Made by a program: the position numbers and the translations under genes | Shown: piece after piece, positions 26,559 through 36,516 of the stretch | Numbering within the stretch: the first letter of the stretch is position 1 | Layout: each line of letters begins with the position of its first letter | Source: CAYTZN01 sp964442495 | GTDB lineage: Bacteria > Pseudomonadota > Gammaproteobacteria > Legionellales > Legionellaceae | DNA: 64,000 nt | Direction: 5' to 3' | NCBI GenBank assembly: GCA_964442495.1 | Contig: CAYTZN010000012.1 | Location: 7,054 to 71,053, forward strand | Notes under the pieces: model-generated | The model's database searches: none | Seen by the model: the letters and a program-made list of their open reading frames with translations, nothing else | Told to the model about the DNA's origin: nothing

Positions 26559-28927
26559 TATTCAGACCCACGCTTTAATTTAGACAAGGCATCGGCCATT
26601 GCCGTATTAAACAGCGTGTTTTTTTTAGCCACAGGAGGTTTTTTGGCTGCCTCAGGTTTTTTCGTATGAGACGGTCTTTTAATGGACTGCACATTGTCTA
26701 CCGCAGGCGTCTTTTCCTTCTTTTTTTGTACAACAGGTGCTTTTTCTTCATTGATACGCATCGTTAAACCAATACGACGCCGCTCTTTATCTACATCAAC
26801 CACTTTTACAGTAACAATATCACCGGCTTTTACAACCACCCTCGGATCACTAATAAAACGACTGGTCATCGCTGATATATGCACCAGGCCATCTTGGTGA
26901 ACGCCAATGTCCACAAAGGCACCGAAATTTGTCACATTACTGACAACGCCTTCAAGAATCATACCTTCCTGTAAATCAGCGATTTCCTCTACACCCTCTT
27001 TAAAACTCACGGTTTTAAATTCAGGCCGTGGATCACGTCCAGGCTTTTCAAGCTCTTGCAAAACATCATTGATGGTCGGCAAGCCATATTGTTCGCTTAC
27101 ATAATTTGCTGCATTAACACCTTTAATGAGCTCCCGATTGCCAATAGCATCACTAATGCTCATGTTAATATCAGCTAATATTTTTTCAACGAGGGGGTAT
27201 GCTTCAGGGTGAACACTGGAGGCATCCAATGGGTTATCGCCGTTCATGACCCGTAAAAAGCCCGCGGCCTGTTGAAACGTTTTTTCACCCATGCGTGCCA
27301 CTTGTCTTAGTTGCTCACGGTTAGAAAATGCACCATGTTCATCTCGGTATTGAACCACATTTTTGGCCAGTGACTCGTTGAGTCCTGAGATACGTGTAAG
27401 CAAAGGGACTGAGGCCGTATTAACATCCACACCAACAGCATTTACGCAATCTTCGACCACGCCCTCCAAGCTACGAGCCAACCGAGGTTGGTTTACATCG
27501 TGTTGATATTGGCCAACACCAATCGATTTCGGCTCAATTTTAACCAGCTCGGCCAAGGGATCTTGTAACCGTCTAGCAATAGAGACCGCGCCTCGAAGAG
27601 ATACATCTAAATCAGGAAACTCATTGGCCGCAAGTTCAGATGCTGAGTAAACAGAAGCACCTGCTTCACTGACCAAGACTTTAGCCAAGGTTAAATCGGG
27701 ATACATTTTTATCATGTCCAGAACCAACCGCTCTGTTTCACGTGACCCCGTTCCATTACCAATGCTAATAAGATTAACGTTGTATTTGGCGGCCAATTTA
27801 GCCAATGCTGCAATAGCCTGATGCCATTCATTTTGCGGGGCAAATGGAAATACCGTCGTGTAATCGAGCAATTTACCGGTCACATCCACCACCACGACTT
27901 TTACCCCTGTGCGAATGCCAGGATCTAAACCTATAGTGATTTGTGGGCCCGCGGGGGCTGCTAATAATAAATCACGCAAGTTACAAGCGAAAACATGAAT
28001 GGCCTCTTCATCTGCAATCTCTCGTAAACGGCTTAGCAGCTCTACTTCAAGCTTAGTGAACAATTTGATTTTCCATGCCATCCGGACCGTTTCCATTAAC
28101 CAACTGTCAGGAGCGCGTTCTTGTTCTGCTATTTTAAAATAAGTCGCTATGCGTTTCTCACCATAGGACTCATCGCCTGATAAAGTAAGTGATAATTGCA
28201 ACGCATTTTCACGACGACCACGAAATAACGCCAAAGCCCGATGAGAGGGGATTTTATGAATAGGCTCAGCATACGAAAAATAATCGGAGAATTTATTATT
28301 GTTTGACGCTTTTTTATCTTTTGAGCTTGTCGTCTTTGAACCCACCGAACTAAGAACAATGTTTTGCCATAAATAATGACGCAACTCATTTAATAATTCA
28401 GGATCCTCAGCAAACAGCTCCATGAGAATTTGGCGAGCCCCCTCTAACGCCTCAGCTACCGTGTTAATCCCCGCCTTAGGGTTTATAAATTGCTCTGCAT
28501 GCACTTCTGGCATGAGTGAAGCATCTTGCCATAAGGCAAGCGCAAGCGGCTCAAGCCCGGCTTCTTTTGCTAAATGTGCTTTGGTGCGACGTTTAGGTCG
28601 GTAGGGCAGGTATAAGTCTTCTAAACGAGTTTTGGTATCGGCCGTAAGGATGGCTTGTTCCAATTGGGGCGTTAATTTTTCTTGCTCACGAATGGTTTGC
28701 AACACTAACTGTCGACGTTCATCAAGCTCGCGTAAATAATACAGGCGCTCAGCTAACAATCGCAATTGGGTATCATCAAGCCCTTCTGTCGCTTCCTTAC
28801 GGTAACGTGCAATGAATGGCACTGTAGAACCCTCATCAAGCAAGCGAATTGCTGTTTCAACTTGCGAAACCTTCGCTTTGATTTCCTTCGCAATTACTGC
28901 AGCTGTCGTCAACATCTCTTGAGTCAT
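26558..28927 (-). CDS. tex: Transcription accessory protein Tex (S1-domain nucleic-acid-binding protein)
   Basis: A multi-domain RNA/DNA-binding protein homologous to eukaryotic Spt6, involved in transcription and stress or virulence-gene expression in several pathogens. The 789-residue product shows the N-terminal Tex region, YqgF/RNase-H-like domain ('ITIGLDPGIRTGVKVVVVD'), helix-hairpin-helix domain ('ISGLNESLAKNVVQYRDEHGAFSNREQL') and a C-terminal S1 domain ('LQEGMILEGVVSNVTNFGAFVDIGVHQDGLVHISAM'). A Lys-rich tail (residues about 728-780) follows. First gene of an operon with the thioesterase and the 548-residue protein. Confidence 0.97.
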   Translation of the reverse strand: MTQEMLTTAAVIAKEIKAKVSQVETAIRLLDEGSTVPFIARYRKEATEGLDDTQLRLLAERLYYLRELDERRQLVLQTIREQEKLTPQLEQAILTADTKTRLEDLYLPYRPKRRTKAHLAKEAGLEPLALALWQDASLMPEVHAEQFINPKAGINTVAEALEGARQILMELFAEDPELLNELRHYLWQNIVLSSVGSKTTSSKDKKASNNNKFSDYFSYAEPIHKIPSHRALALFRGRRENALQLSLTLSGDESYGEKRIATYFKIAEQERAPDSWLMETVRMAWKIKLFTKLEVELLSRLREIADEEAIHVFACNLRDLLLAAPAGPQITIGLDPGIRTGVKVVVVDVTGKLLDYTTVFPFAPQNEWHQAIAALAKLAAKYNVNLISIGNGTGSRETERLVLDMIKMYPDLTLAKVLVSEAGASVYSASELAANEFPDLDVSLRGAVSIARRLQDPLAELVKIEPKSIGVGQYQHDVNQPRLARSLEGVVEDCVNAVGVDVNTASVPLLTRISGLNESLAKNVVQYRDEHGAFSNREQLRQVARMGEKTFQQAAGFLRVMNGDNPLDASSVHPEAYPLVEKILADINMSISDAIGNRELIKGVNAANYVSEQYGLPTINDVLQELEKPGRDPRPEFKTVSFKEGVEEIADLQEGMILEGVVSNVTNFGAFVDIGVHQDGLVHISAMTSRFISDPRVVVKAGDIVTVKVVDVDKERRRIGLTMRINEEKAPVVQKKKEKTPAVDNVQSIKRPSHTKKPEAAKKPPVAKKNTLFNTAMADALSKLKRGSE

Positions 28928-29015
28928 TCACATCCCCGTAAAACATGATAAAAAACGTGGCTATTATATCGCTATTCCGCTTTATTAAGCGAACTTGATT
29001 AAAAAACCGAACTTT

Positions 29016-30830
29016 CTACTCCACCGTCACTGATTTCGCAAGATTACGCGGTTGATCAACATCAGTGCCCTTCGCTACCGCCACATGATACGCCAATAAC
29101 TGCAAAGGAATGGTATATATAAGCGGCGCTATCCACTGGCCACAGGTAGGAACAGGAATCAAATGAGCCCCATTCGCAAGCCACGCTTGGGAGTCGTCCA
29201 CAAAAACCAACAGTTGCCCCCCGCGAGCACTCACTTCTTGTAAATTAGATTTCAATTTATCTAACAACTCGTCGTTAGGTGCTACTGCTACCACAGGCAT
29301 TTCGGCATCCACCAACGCGAGTGGGCCGTGCTTTAACTCACCCGCAGGGTAAGCTTCTGCATGAATATATGAAATTTCTTTTAATTTTAAAGCCCCTTCA
29401 AGCGCCACAGGGTACTGCACACCACGACCTAAAAATAGCGCATGCGACTTGTTTACAAACATGACAGCAAGCTCTTCAATTGTTGCATTAATTTTTAAAA
29501 CCTGCTTGCAATGCGCAGGCAATGCCTGCAATTGAGCTCGCACTTCTTCTGCACGCTCATCGGGACACAACGCGGCAGCTAACATTAAAAAAGCCGCTAG
29601 TTGTGTGGTAAACGCTTTAGTTGAGGCAACTCCAATTTCGACCCCTGCGCGCGTTAAAAACACACAATCAGACTCACGAACTAAACTGCTACTGGCCACA
29701 TTGCAAATTGCAAAACTCGCCAAATAATCAATAGATTTTGCTTTTTGAAGTGCCGCTAAGGTATCTGCAGTTTCGCCGGATTGAGACACCGCAATAAAGA
29801 GTGTTTGATCACCAACCACCACATCGCGGTAACGGTATTCACTGGCTATTTCGACTTGTGTGGGCAAGCCTGTGAGTGATTCTAACCAATATTTAGCAAC
29901 CATGCCTGCATGATAACTAGTCCCGCAAGCCACAATATGAATTTGCCGAACTTCAGCAAAAATACGAGTAGCCTGTTCACCAAAGCTTGCGCGCAAGACC
30001 TCTAAACTGGCAATACGCCCTTCCAAAGTATCGGCCAAAACTTTAGGCTGTTCAAAAATTTCTTTTAACATAAAATGACGGTAATTGCCTTTATTTACGG
30101 TCAAACCATCATCTTTTAAAACATGCGACTCACGCTGAACAAGGTTATTATTTAAATCATAAAACTCCATTGTATTTGCAGTAAGCCTCGCGCTGTCTCC
30201 TTCTTCAAGATAAATAACCGCCTCAGCAAATGAACGAAGGGCTAGCGCATCAGATGCAATAAAATTTTCATCCATGCCTTGACCAATCACTAAAGGACTC
30301 CCCTTACGAATAGCCACTAATTCTTCTGGTTTTTTTTGATGAATAACACCTAAAGAAAAAGCGCCTTCCATTTGTGCAGCGGTGGCCTGAACAGCAAGTA
30401 AAAGAGATTTTTCTTGCTGGTAGTGATGATGAATTAAATGAGCCGCAACCTCAGTATCGGTTTCCGATGTAAACTCATACCCTAATTCTTGTAAATAATG
30501 GCGAAGTTCTTCATGATTTTCAATGATACCATTATGAACGACTGCCACTTCGCCCTTGGATAGGTGTGGATGGGCGTTTTGCTCACAAGGCTTACCATGC
30601 GTGGCCCATCGGGTATGCGCAATGCCTGTATTGCCTCCAATGGCCGTTTCCGCCATGGCATCGGTTAAGGCCTGTACTTTTCCTTGAACTCTGAGGCGTT
30701 TCAAACGAGCACCACTATCAATAACGGCAATACCTGCTGAATCATAACCACGGTATTCCAAACGACGCAGTCCTTCAAGCAAAACTTTACTGATGTCCCG
30801 TCGTGATACAGCTCCCATTATCCCACACAT
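29016..30830 (-). CDS. glmS: Glutamine-fructose-6-phosphate aminotransferase (isomerizing)
   Basis: Makes glucosamine-6-phosphate for peptidoglycan and LPS. I set the start at 30830 because the enzyme must expose Cys as residue 1 after Met removal: the product begins 'MCGIMG' and GGGAG lies 9 nt upstream. A longer frame to 30860 would bury the nucleophile. The glutaminase domain has 'HTRWATHG' and '[13 protein letters not shown]'. Two SIS domains follow ('[17 protein letters not shown]', '[13 protein letters not shown]'), ending in the conserved 'LAKSVTVE'. The product is 604 residues. No glmS ribozyme is expected or seen. It is the same strand as smpB but separated by about 80 bp. Confidence 0.97.
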   Translation of the reverse strand: MCGIMGAVSRRDISKVLLEGLRRLEYRGYDSAGIAVIDSGARLKRLRVQGKVQALTDAMAETAIGGNTGIAHTRWATHGKPCEQNAHPHLSKGEVAVVHNGIIENHEELRHYLQELGYEFTSETDTEVAAHLIHHHYQQEKSLLLAVQATAAQMEGAFSLGVIHQKKPEELVAIRKGSPLVIGQGMDENFIASDALALRSFAEAVIYLEEGDSARLTANTMEFYDLNNNLVQRESHVLKDDGLTVNKGNYRHFMLKEIFEQPKVLADTLEGRIASLEVLRASFGEQATRIFAEVRQIHIVACGTSYHAGMVAKYWLESLTGLPTQVEIASEYRYRDVVVGDQTLFIAVSQSGETADTLAALQKAKSIDYLASFAICNVASSSLVRESDCVFLTRAGVEIGVASTKAFTTQLAAFLMLAAALCPDERAEEVRAQLQALPAHCKQVLKINATIEELAVMFVNKSHALFLGRGVQYPVALEGALKLKEISYIHAEAYPAGELKHGPLALVDAEMPVVAVAPNDELLDKLKSNLQEVSARGGQLLVFVDDSQAWLANGAHLIPVPTCGQWIAPLIYTIPLQLLAYHVAVAKGTDVDQPRNLAKSVTVE

Positions 30831-30910
30831 ACCGCACTCCCATAAATTTTTATACTTCAAACCAAACTACGTAGCATAGCAGTCTCGATGGTAGTCGACA
30901 AAGCGCCCTG

Positions 30911-31378
30911 TTAATGCTTTTTCATGATACGCGAGCTTTCTCTTTGCCATTCCCGATCTTTGGTGGCTTCTCGTTTATCATGTGATTTTTTACCCTTTGC
31001 CAAGGCTACTTTTAATTTAATTTTATTGCGCTTCCAATAAAGCGACAAAGGCACCAGCGTATACCCTTGACGCTCCACACTACCAATAAGTTGATCAAGC
31101 TCTCGTCGGTTTAATAATAATTTACGCGTACGAATTGAGTCTGGATGAAGATGAGTGGATGCTGTGGGTAGAGGTTGAATTTGAGCACCGAGTAACCAAG
31201 CCTCGCTGTGCTTTATAATAACATGGGCATCTGATAAATTGATTTTCCCAGCCCTTAAACTTTTAATCTCCCACCCTTCAAGAACAAGCCCCGCCTCATA
31301 TTCATCTTCAATGAAATAATCAAAGCGCGCCTTTTTATTCACAACAATGGTCGCGCTTTGTTGTTTGTTGGTCGTCAT
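30911..31378 (-). CDS. smpB: tmRNA-binding protein SmpB
   Basis: Delivers tmRNA to stalled ribosomes in trans-translation. The beta-barrel core shows '[33 protein letters not shown]', a family signature, with '[45 protein letters not shown]' and the basic helical C-terminal tail ('[15 protein letters not shown]') that occupies the mRNA channel. The start at 31378 is preferred (AGGTGT upstream, 155 residues) over the 31402 frame. A TATAAT -10 at 31411-31416 on this strand would start transcription near 31404, which excludes the longer version. The tmRNA gene is not in the window. Confidence 0.96.
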   Translation of the reverse strand: MTTNKQQSATIVVNKKARFDYFIEDEYEAGLVLEGWEIKSLRAGKINLSDAHVIIKHSEAWLLGAQIQPLPTASTHLHPDSIRTRKLLLNRRELDQLIGSVERQGYTLVPLSLYWKRNKIKLKVALAKGKKSHDKREATKDREWQRESSRIMKKH

Positions 31379-31410
31379 AAGACACCTAAAATCAATGCTC
31401 AAAAGAGAGG

Positions 31411-31416
31411 ATTATA
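31411..31416 (-). promoter_or_regulatory. -10 element of the smpB promoter
   Basis: On the minus strand this reads TATAAT, about 33 nt upstream of the smpB ATG at 31378. The -35 region at 17 bp spacing is poor, so only the -10 is convincing. Confidence 0.4.
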
Positions 31417-31558
31417 GCAGGAGTAGGGGCATTTGGCTTCTTTGAATATCAGCTTTTAAACGGCCATAGAAAAGACGCATTATACACTTCAAAATAGACT
31501 ATTAAACTTACGATTTGCTGGGATATACTGCCTAAACTGCTTATTTTTGGAAGCCCTA

Positions 31559-32026
31559 ATGAAGACGAAAGAGCCAATACGTTTAAAGCCTTTTGAAGCC
31601 ACCAGCGATCTCAAACAAACGCTTGATGATTACCGAGGAAAATGGGTGGTTTTGTATTTTTACCCTAAAGACTCAACCCCAGGTTGCACACTTGAAAGCC
31701 AAGATTTTCGTGATAATTACCCCGCTTTTTTAGCACTCAATGCCATCGTCTTAGGCGTATCGCGAGATAGCATAAAATCACATGAAAATTTCAAAATGAA
31801 ACAAGCCCTGCCGTTCGAACTAATCAGTGATCATGATGAGCTTATTTGTCAACAACTTGATGTGATAAAAATGAAGTCCATGTATGGTAAATCGGTGCGT
31901 GGCATTGAACGAAGCACGTTTATTATTGACCCTGAGGGCATCCTTCGACATGAATGGCGTAGGGTATCTGTTAAAGGCCACGTAACGGAGGTGCTTAAAA
32001 CATTGGCATCGTTACAACAGATTTAA
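31559..32026 (+). CDS. bcp: Thiol peroxidase of the BCP/PrxQ family
   Basis: Reduces hydrogen and organic peroxides with thioredoxin. The 155-residue product carries 'YFYPKDSTPGCTLESQDF' with the peroxidatic Cys at residue 43. There is no Cys at the usual resolving position five residues later ('CTLES'), so it may be a 1-Cys form or use a distant partner; 'CQQLDV' at about residue 98 is the candidate. 'RSTFIIDPEGILRHEWRRV' is a conserved end block. The ATG at 31559 follows a GGA tract; a TTG at 31547 is a less likely start. Divergent from smpB. Confidence 0.94.
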   Translation: MKTKEPIRLKPFEATSDLKQTLDDYRGKWVVLYFYPKDSTPGCTLESQDFRDNYPAFLALNAIVLGVSRDSIKSHENFKMKQALPFELISDHDELICQQLDVIKMKSMYGKSVRGIERSTFIIDPEGILRHEWRRVSVKGHVTEVLKTLASLQQI

Positions 32027-32105
32027 AAAATCAGCTGTCAATTCACTTGACTGAGACCCGGACCCTCATCACAATGAACTATCTGATTTTAATAGGATAA
32101 AATCC

Positions 32106-33509
32106 ATGGACAAGCCTAATAAGGAACATAAATTATTCGTGCTCGATACTAACATATTGATGCATGATCCAAGTGCTATTTATCACTTTGAAGAGCATGA
32201 TATTTATTTGCCCATGGTGGTCCTAGAGGAGCTTGATAATCACAAGATGGGTATTTCTGAAGTTGCGCGCAACGTTCGGCAAGTAAATCGAACGTTGGTT
32301 GAGCTCATGACCAATACTACCCATGAACAACTTGTAGCCGGTCTTCCCATCCCCTGTTTTTTAGGTAAAGAAAATGCAAAAACCAGTGGCCGCATTTTTT
32401 TTCAAACAGATGATTTTGAAGAAGTTCGGCCTATTTCCTTGCCCGGCCACAAAGTAGACAATACGCTTTTGGCTACGGCATTGGCCTTGCAAAAAAAACA
32501 CCCAGACCAACAAGTGGTTATCGTTTCTAAAGACATTAATCTTCGCATTAAAGCAGGGATTCTAGGAATTCCTGCTGAAGATTATTACAATGATCAAGTG
32601 TTGGATGATGTAACTTTATTGCACAGCGGCATGCACCTTCTTGAAAATAATTTTTGGGACACACATTCTAAAAACATGGAAGCATGGCAAGAAAGTGGAA
32701 ACACCTTCTATCGCATTAGCGGTCCCTTAACTCACCAATGGAACCCTAACGATTGCCTTAGTACTCAAAACAATGAATTCCAAGCCATGGTACGTCATAT
32801 TGAAGCCGACACCGTCGTGGTGCAAATGGCTCGAGATTACACCCAACAGAAACATGCCATATGGGGCATCACTGCTCGTAATCGAGAGCAAAATTTTGCT
32901 TTAAATTTATTGCTTGACCCAGACATCGACTTCGTTACCCTCCAAGGCTCAGCAGGAACTGGTAAAACATTATTAACCATAGCTGCGGGGTTAACCCAAG
33001 TGCTCGACCAAAATCGCTACACTGAAATTATCATGACACGTGTCACTATCCCCGTAGGTGAAGACATTGGTTTTCTACCCGGAACCGAAGAAGAAAAAAT
33101 GACCCCTTGGATGGGCGCATTGATGGACAACCTCGAAGTGTTACAAGGTGTGCAAGAAGGAGGTAGCTTTGGTCGCAATGCCACCCAAGACCTGTTGCAA
33201 AATAAAATCAAAATTCGCTCACTCAACTACATGCGCGGCCGCACCTTTTTAAACCGCTTTATTATCATTGACGAAGCACAAAATCTTACCTCCAAACAAA
33301 TCAAAACATTGGTCACACGTGCAGGTCCCGGAAGCAAAATTATCTGCTTAGGTGACATCAAGCAAATTGATACGCCTTATTTAAGTGAAACCACGTCCGG
33401 GCTCACCTTTGCTGTGGACAGATTTAAGCATTGGGAACACAGCGCACACATGACATTAAACCGTGGTGAGCGATCAAGGCTTGCATATTATGCCGCTGAG
33501 CATTTATAG
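32106..33509 (+). CDS. PIN-PhoH fusion ATPase/RNase (PhoH2 type)
   Basis: A two-domain cytosolic protein: an N-terminal PIN nuclease domain ('FVLDTNILMHDPSAIYHFEEHDIYLPMVVLEELDNHK', with acidic active-site residues) and a C-terminal PhoH ATPase domain with Walker A 'LQGSAGTGKTLLTIAAGL' and Walker B 'FIIIDEAQNLT'. In mycobacteria the same fusion acts as a sequence-biased RNA helicase and ribonuclease; the activity here is inferred. The 467-residue length is typical. It follows bcp by 79 bp and precedes guaC by 31 bp, so it is probably co-transcribed with guaC. No partner antitoxin gene is visible upstream. Confidence 0.93.
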   Translation: MDKPNKEHKLFVLDTNILMHDPSAIYHFEEHDIYLPMVVLEELDNHKMGISEVARNVRQVNRTLVELMTNTTHEQLVAGLPIPCFLGKENAKTSGRIFFQTDDFEEVRPISLPGHKVDNTLLATALALQKKHPDQQVVIVSKDINLRIKAGILGIPAEDYYNDQVLDDVTLLHSGMHLLENNFWDTHSKNMEAWQESGNTFYRISGPLTHQWNPNDCLSTQNNEFQAMVRHIEADTVVVQMARDYTQQKHAIWGITARNREQNFALNLLLDPDIDFVTLQGSAGTGKTLLTIAAGLTQVLDQNRYTEIIMTRVTIPVGEDIGFLPGTEEEKMTPWMGALMDNLEVLQGVQEGGSFGRNATQDLLQNKIKIRSLNYMRGRTFLNRFIIIDEAQNLTSKQIKTLVTRAGPGSKIICLGDIKQIDTPYLSETTSGLTFAVDRFKHWEHSAHMTLNRGERSRLAYYAAEHL

Positions 33510-33540
33510 TACGCCCTTTGGCTGTTAAATAGGATAAATA

Positions 33541-34554
33541 ATGTCCACACAAGCAATAACCTTTGATGATGTTTTACTGATCCCTTCGTATAATCACCAC
33601 GAATCACGACGTGTAGTGGACATTAGCGTAACTGATCGTCTTGAAAAATTGACCTTACAACTGCCTGTTATAAGTTCAAACATGGACACTATTACCGAAA
33701 GTAACATGGCCAACTTCATGCACAGCAAAGGCGGCATTGGGGCTTTACACCGTTTTTTAAGCGTTGAAGACAATATTAAACAGTTTAAAGCGTGTAAAGG
33801 ACCAGTGTTTGTTTCTGTTGGGTGCACCACTGCTGAATTAGAACGCGCTGAAGCACTTCGTGATGCGGGTGCTGATTTCTTTTGTGTAGATGTAGCTCAC
33901 GCCCATGCTAAATATGTAGGAAAAACCCTTAAAAGCCTTCGGCAATTATTAGGTAGCCGCTGCATCATGGCGGGCAACGTTGCGACTTACGCTGGTGCAG
34001 ATTATTTGGCGTCGTGTGGGGCGGATATTATCAAAGCCGGTATTGGTGGCGGCTCTGTTTGCAGCACTCGTATTAAAACGGGGTTTGGTGTGCCCATGCT
34101 CACATGCATTCAAGATTGCGCCCGCACCGACCGCTCCATTGTCGCTGATGGCGGAATTCGTACCTCTGGTGATATTGTTAAAGCGCTGGCCTTTGGTGCT
34201 GATTTTGTAATGATTGGCGGCATGTTGGCAGGGACTGGAACCACTCCCGGCGACGTTATCACCAAGGAAGACGGCACCCAGGTAAAACGTTACCGTGGCA
34301 TGGCCTCTCGCGAAGCACAAGAAGATTTTTTAGGCCAAATGCACGAGTGGAAAACAGCTGAAGGTGTTTCAACGGAAGTTCCCTACCGCGATCACCAAGA
34401 TGCCATTATTGCAGATATTGTTGGTGGACTACGTTCAGGTCTAACTTATGCTGGGGCTGACACTGTCAGCGAGCTTCAACGAAAACTAAATTATGTGATT
34501 GTAACCCAAGCAGGAAGATTAGAAAGCTTGCCTCACAAATTATTAGAAGGATAA
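33541..34554 (+). CDS. guaC: GMP reductase (IMPDH/GMPR family without CBS domains)
   Basis: Probably converts GMP to IMP with NADPH. The TIM barrel begins 'ITFDDVLLIPSYNHHESR', and the active-site loop 'GIGGGSVCSTR' carries the catalytic Cys at residue 174. The product is 337 residues with no CBS pair, which separates it from IMP dehydrogenase (about 490 residues). The C-terminal 'GGLRSGLTYAGADTVSELQ' fits the family. Some short IMPDH-like proteins have unclear direction, so GMP reductase is the best but not the only reading. Second gene after the PIN-PhoH gene. Confidence 0.88.
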   Translation: MSTQAITFDDVLLIPSYNHHESRRVVDISVTDRLEKLTLQLPVISSNMDTITESNMANFMHSKGGIGALHRFLSVEDNIKQFKACKGPVFVSVGCTTAELERAEALRDAGADFFCVDVAHAHAKYVGKTLKSLRQLLGSRCIMAGNVATYAGADYLASCGADIIKAGIGGGSVCSTRIKTGFGVPMLTCIQDCARTDRSIVADGGIRTSGDIVKALAFGADFVMIGGMLAGTGTTPGDVITKEDGTQVKRYRGMASREAQEDFLGQMHEWKTAEGVSTEVPYRDHQDAIIADIVGGLRSGLTYAGADTVSELQRKLNYVIVTQAGRLESLPHKLLEG

Positions 34555-34568
34555 CACAGTTTAACAAT

Positions 34569-35672
34569 TTACTTTCTAAAGGTAGGTTGAGGTTCGTTAC
34601 GATAACGTGCTTCAACCTCTACCTCAGGTGTTAATCGCAGTGAATCACGCTCTTTTAACGGGGTTAAAACTGGCGGTAACATGGTGAGTCGAGCGTCGGA
34701 TAATGGCGTTAAATTTGACAACTGAAAAGGACTTTTTTCCATAGTGGCCTCGCCCATTGAAGCCCTTGTTGTTTGCCTGATACGAAAAGTTTCTTGTTCT
34801 AACATAGCGCCTTCCAACGCAGAGAGTTTTGATATGGCGCTTCTTACTGGCGTAACATCAAGCTTCAACCGCTCAAATGCTTGCCTAGATGCATCTCGAT
34901 TTTCATCGCTTAACACGTCGCTTTTTTTAAGAAGGTAAAACGTGTCTCCATCTTTTAATAATTTATTATCAGAAGAAACCATGTATGCAGCTTCTTTAAA
35001 TAGGTGAACTTGCTCACCCCATTGGTTATACATCTCTTTTTCGTCTTGAAGAACTGCCAACAGGTCTTGTAGGATGTTCGCTTGTAATGCCTTAGAGATT
35101 AAATCATCCTGCAAGGCCCTGGCCTCCTCGTCTTTTTTTTCTTCTAACCACCTAGCAATCTTCTCGGCATCAATGTCTTTACCCATAACGAGCTCCATTA
35201 TCCTCGTCTTGACTTCAGTAATGGATTTGGTTTTTGGTAGACTCTCAATCTGCTCTATAAAATGAAGAACGTCTAACAACTGTTTATCGTGATGCGAGCC
35301 TTGCATAAGCTTTATTGGCTCTAGGGTGTTGAGCCAGTCTTTTTCGTTAGAGTGCTCATGTGTGTTCTTAGGCGATGTCATGGGTTTAGAATCGACACGA
35401 TGGATGTCTTGCGTTGCTAACGATGACTCACCACCATCGACACGCTCCTTATCCATAAGGATTGAGCGCCCTTCAGAAGCACGCTGTAACTCAACATCCA
35501 ATGCTAGTTCTTCTTCTACTAGCGCTATATCTTCTTCGTTTAATGCAATCTCTCTAGCAGTTTTTGCTAAAATATGCTTTCCCACTTCGGTCTTAAAAAA
35601 TGCTACGGGATCCTCACTGTCGAGTCTATTTTGCATGTTTTCTTCAACAAGGGTGTATTTCATTTCAGTCAT
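34569..35672 (-). CDS. Coiled-coil orphan protein, possible effector
   Basis: A 367-residue, highly charged, Glu/Lys/Leu-rich protein with long predicted helices ('REIALNEEDIALVEEELALDVELQR', 'ARWLEEKKDEEARALQDDLISKAL'). It has no signal peptide or membrane segment and matches no family I know. The C-terminus ('EARYRNEPQPTFRK') is unstructured. Architecture and isolation resemble Dot/Icm substrates, which is inference. AAGG lies upstream of the ATG. It is downstream of a terminator that ends the next minus-strand gene (35788), so the two are separate units. Confidence 0.62.
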   Translation of the reverse strand: MTEMKYTLVEENMQNRLDSEDPVAFFKTEVGKHILAKTAREIALNEEDIALVEEELALDVELQRASEGRSILMDKERVDGGESSLATQDIHRVDSKPMTSPKNTHEHSNEKDWLNTLEPIKLMQGSHHDKQLLDVLHFIEQIESLPKTKSITEVKTRIMELVMGKDIDAEKIARWLEEKKDEEARALQDDLISKALQANILQDLLAVLQDEKEMYNQWGEQVHLFKEAAYMVSSDNKLLKDGDTFYLLKKSDVLSDENRDASRQAFERLKLDVTPVRSAISKLSALEGAMLEQETFRIRQTTRASMGEATMEKSPFQLSNLTPLSDARLTMLPPVLTPLKERDSLRLTPEVEVEARYRNEPQPTFRK

Positions 35673-35733
35673 GGAGAACCTTTAACCTTATAGAGGGAGA
35701 TAACGCGTTCATCATGATATCAAAATATAAGGT

Positions 35734-35764
35734 AAAAAAAATGGGGTGACTAGACGTCACCCCA
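35734..35764 (-). terminator. Rho-independent terminator of the Lys-rich gene
   Basis: Read on the minus strand, a perfect 9-bp stem TGGGGTGAC/GTCACCCCA (35742-35750 with 35756-35764) with a 5-nt loop is followed by an unbroken seven-T run (35734-35740 on the plus strand as A). It lies just after the stop of the 35788-36282 gene. Confidence 0.9.
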
Positions 35765-35787
35765 AAATGAATACCGCTCGCTTTTGT

Positions 35788-36282
35788 TTATGGCATGCCA
35801 GGTGTGTGTTCTTCTTTGTCTTCTTTCTTTTCATCTTTACCTTCACCAGGACTTGGACTAGGTGATGACTTGCTGTCTTGAGAGGCTGAATCTAATTTTT
35901 TATCATCAACCTTAGGCTTTGGTTCTGATTTAGAATCAGAGCCTTTCATCATCTCTTTAATTTTTTTACCGGTATCACCCAAAACACCACCAACGGCTTT
36001 AGCAGATTCCTTACCTGCCTCAGCCATGTCTTTTCCAATCTGTAAAAATTCAACTTGCCCAGCTAACATACCCCCCTTAGGCTCTTTTTCCTTACCTTTA
36101 GGTTTATCTTTTGATAGCGACGATGCGTCTTTTTGGTCATCTTTTTTATCGTCTTTCTTATCATCTTTATCATTTTTGCCCTTTTTAGAGGGCTTAGGCG
36201 CTGGAGCGTCTTTCTTACCTGTATCAGGATTATCCGCTTGAGACGACACTTGTTCAGTATCTTTATCATCTTCACCAGCCAT
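35788..36282 (-). CDS. Low-complexity Lys/Asp/Ser-rich protein
   Basis: A 164-residue protein dominated by Lys, Asp, Ser, Pro and Gly ('KKGKNDKDDKKDDKKDDQKD', 'SSPSPSPGEGKDEKKEDKEE'), almost certainly disordered apart from one short amphipathic stretch around 'LAGQVEFLQIGKDMAEAGKESAKAVGGVLGDTGKKIKEMM'. That region resembles a membrane-surface or LEA-like helix. There is no signal peptide. A strong terminator follows, and an ATG with GGGGAAGA upstream starts it, so it is a real transcription unit. It could be a stress-protection or nucleic-acid-binding protein, or a secreted effector; I cannot choose. Confidence 0.7.
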   Translation of the reverse strand: MAGEDDKDTEQVSSQADNPDTGKKDAPAPKPSKKGKNDKDDKKDDKKDDQKDASSLSKDKPKGKEKEPKGGMLAGQVEFLQIGKDMAEAGKESAKAVGGVLGDTGKKIKEMMKGSDSKSEPKPKVDDKKLDSASQDSKSSPSPSPGEGKDEKKEDKEEHTPGMP

Positions 36283-36516
36283 GATCTTCCCCTATCAATA
36301 TGGTTTATCTGATTTAATTATAGACGCTCATTAACAATGCTGCGAAAATAATTGACCAAGCACTAGAAATGCGTCATAACATGATGAACATATGATGCTA
36401 TTTTCTTGCTCCATCGTATGGTCTAATTTTAATCAAAACACAGCCCGTAAATGATTAAATTCATATTTTTTACGTATTTTTTACATGTTTTTTGAAAAAC
36501 CATTAAAAGGATGTTG

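Noticed and set aside
29016..30830. glmS ribozyme or GlmZ-type site at glmS
   Set aside because: The leader between smpB and glmS is short and shows no ribozyme core; the ribozyme is a Gram-positive feature.
30831..30860. Ten extra residues before GlmS
   Set aside because: The glutaminase nucleophile must be the residue after the initiator Met; the ATG at 30830 has a good ribosome-binding site.
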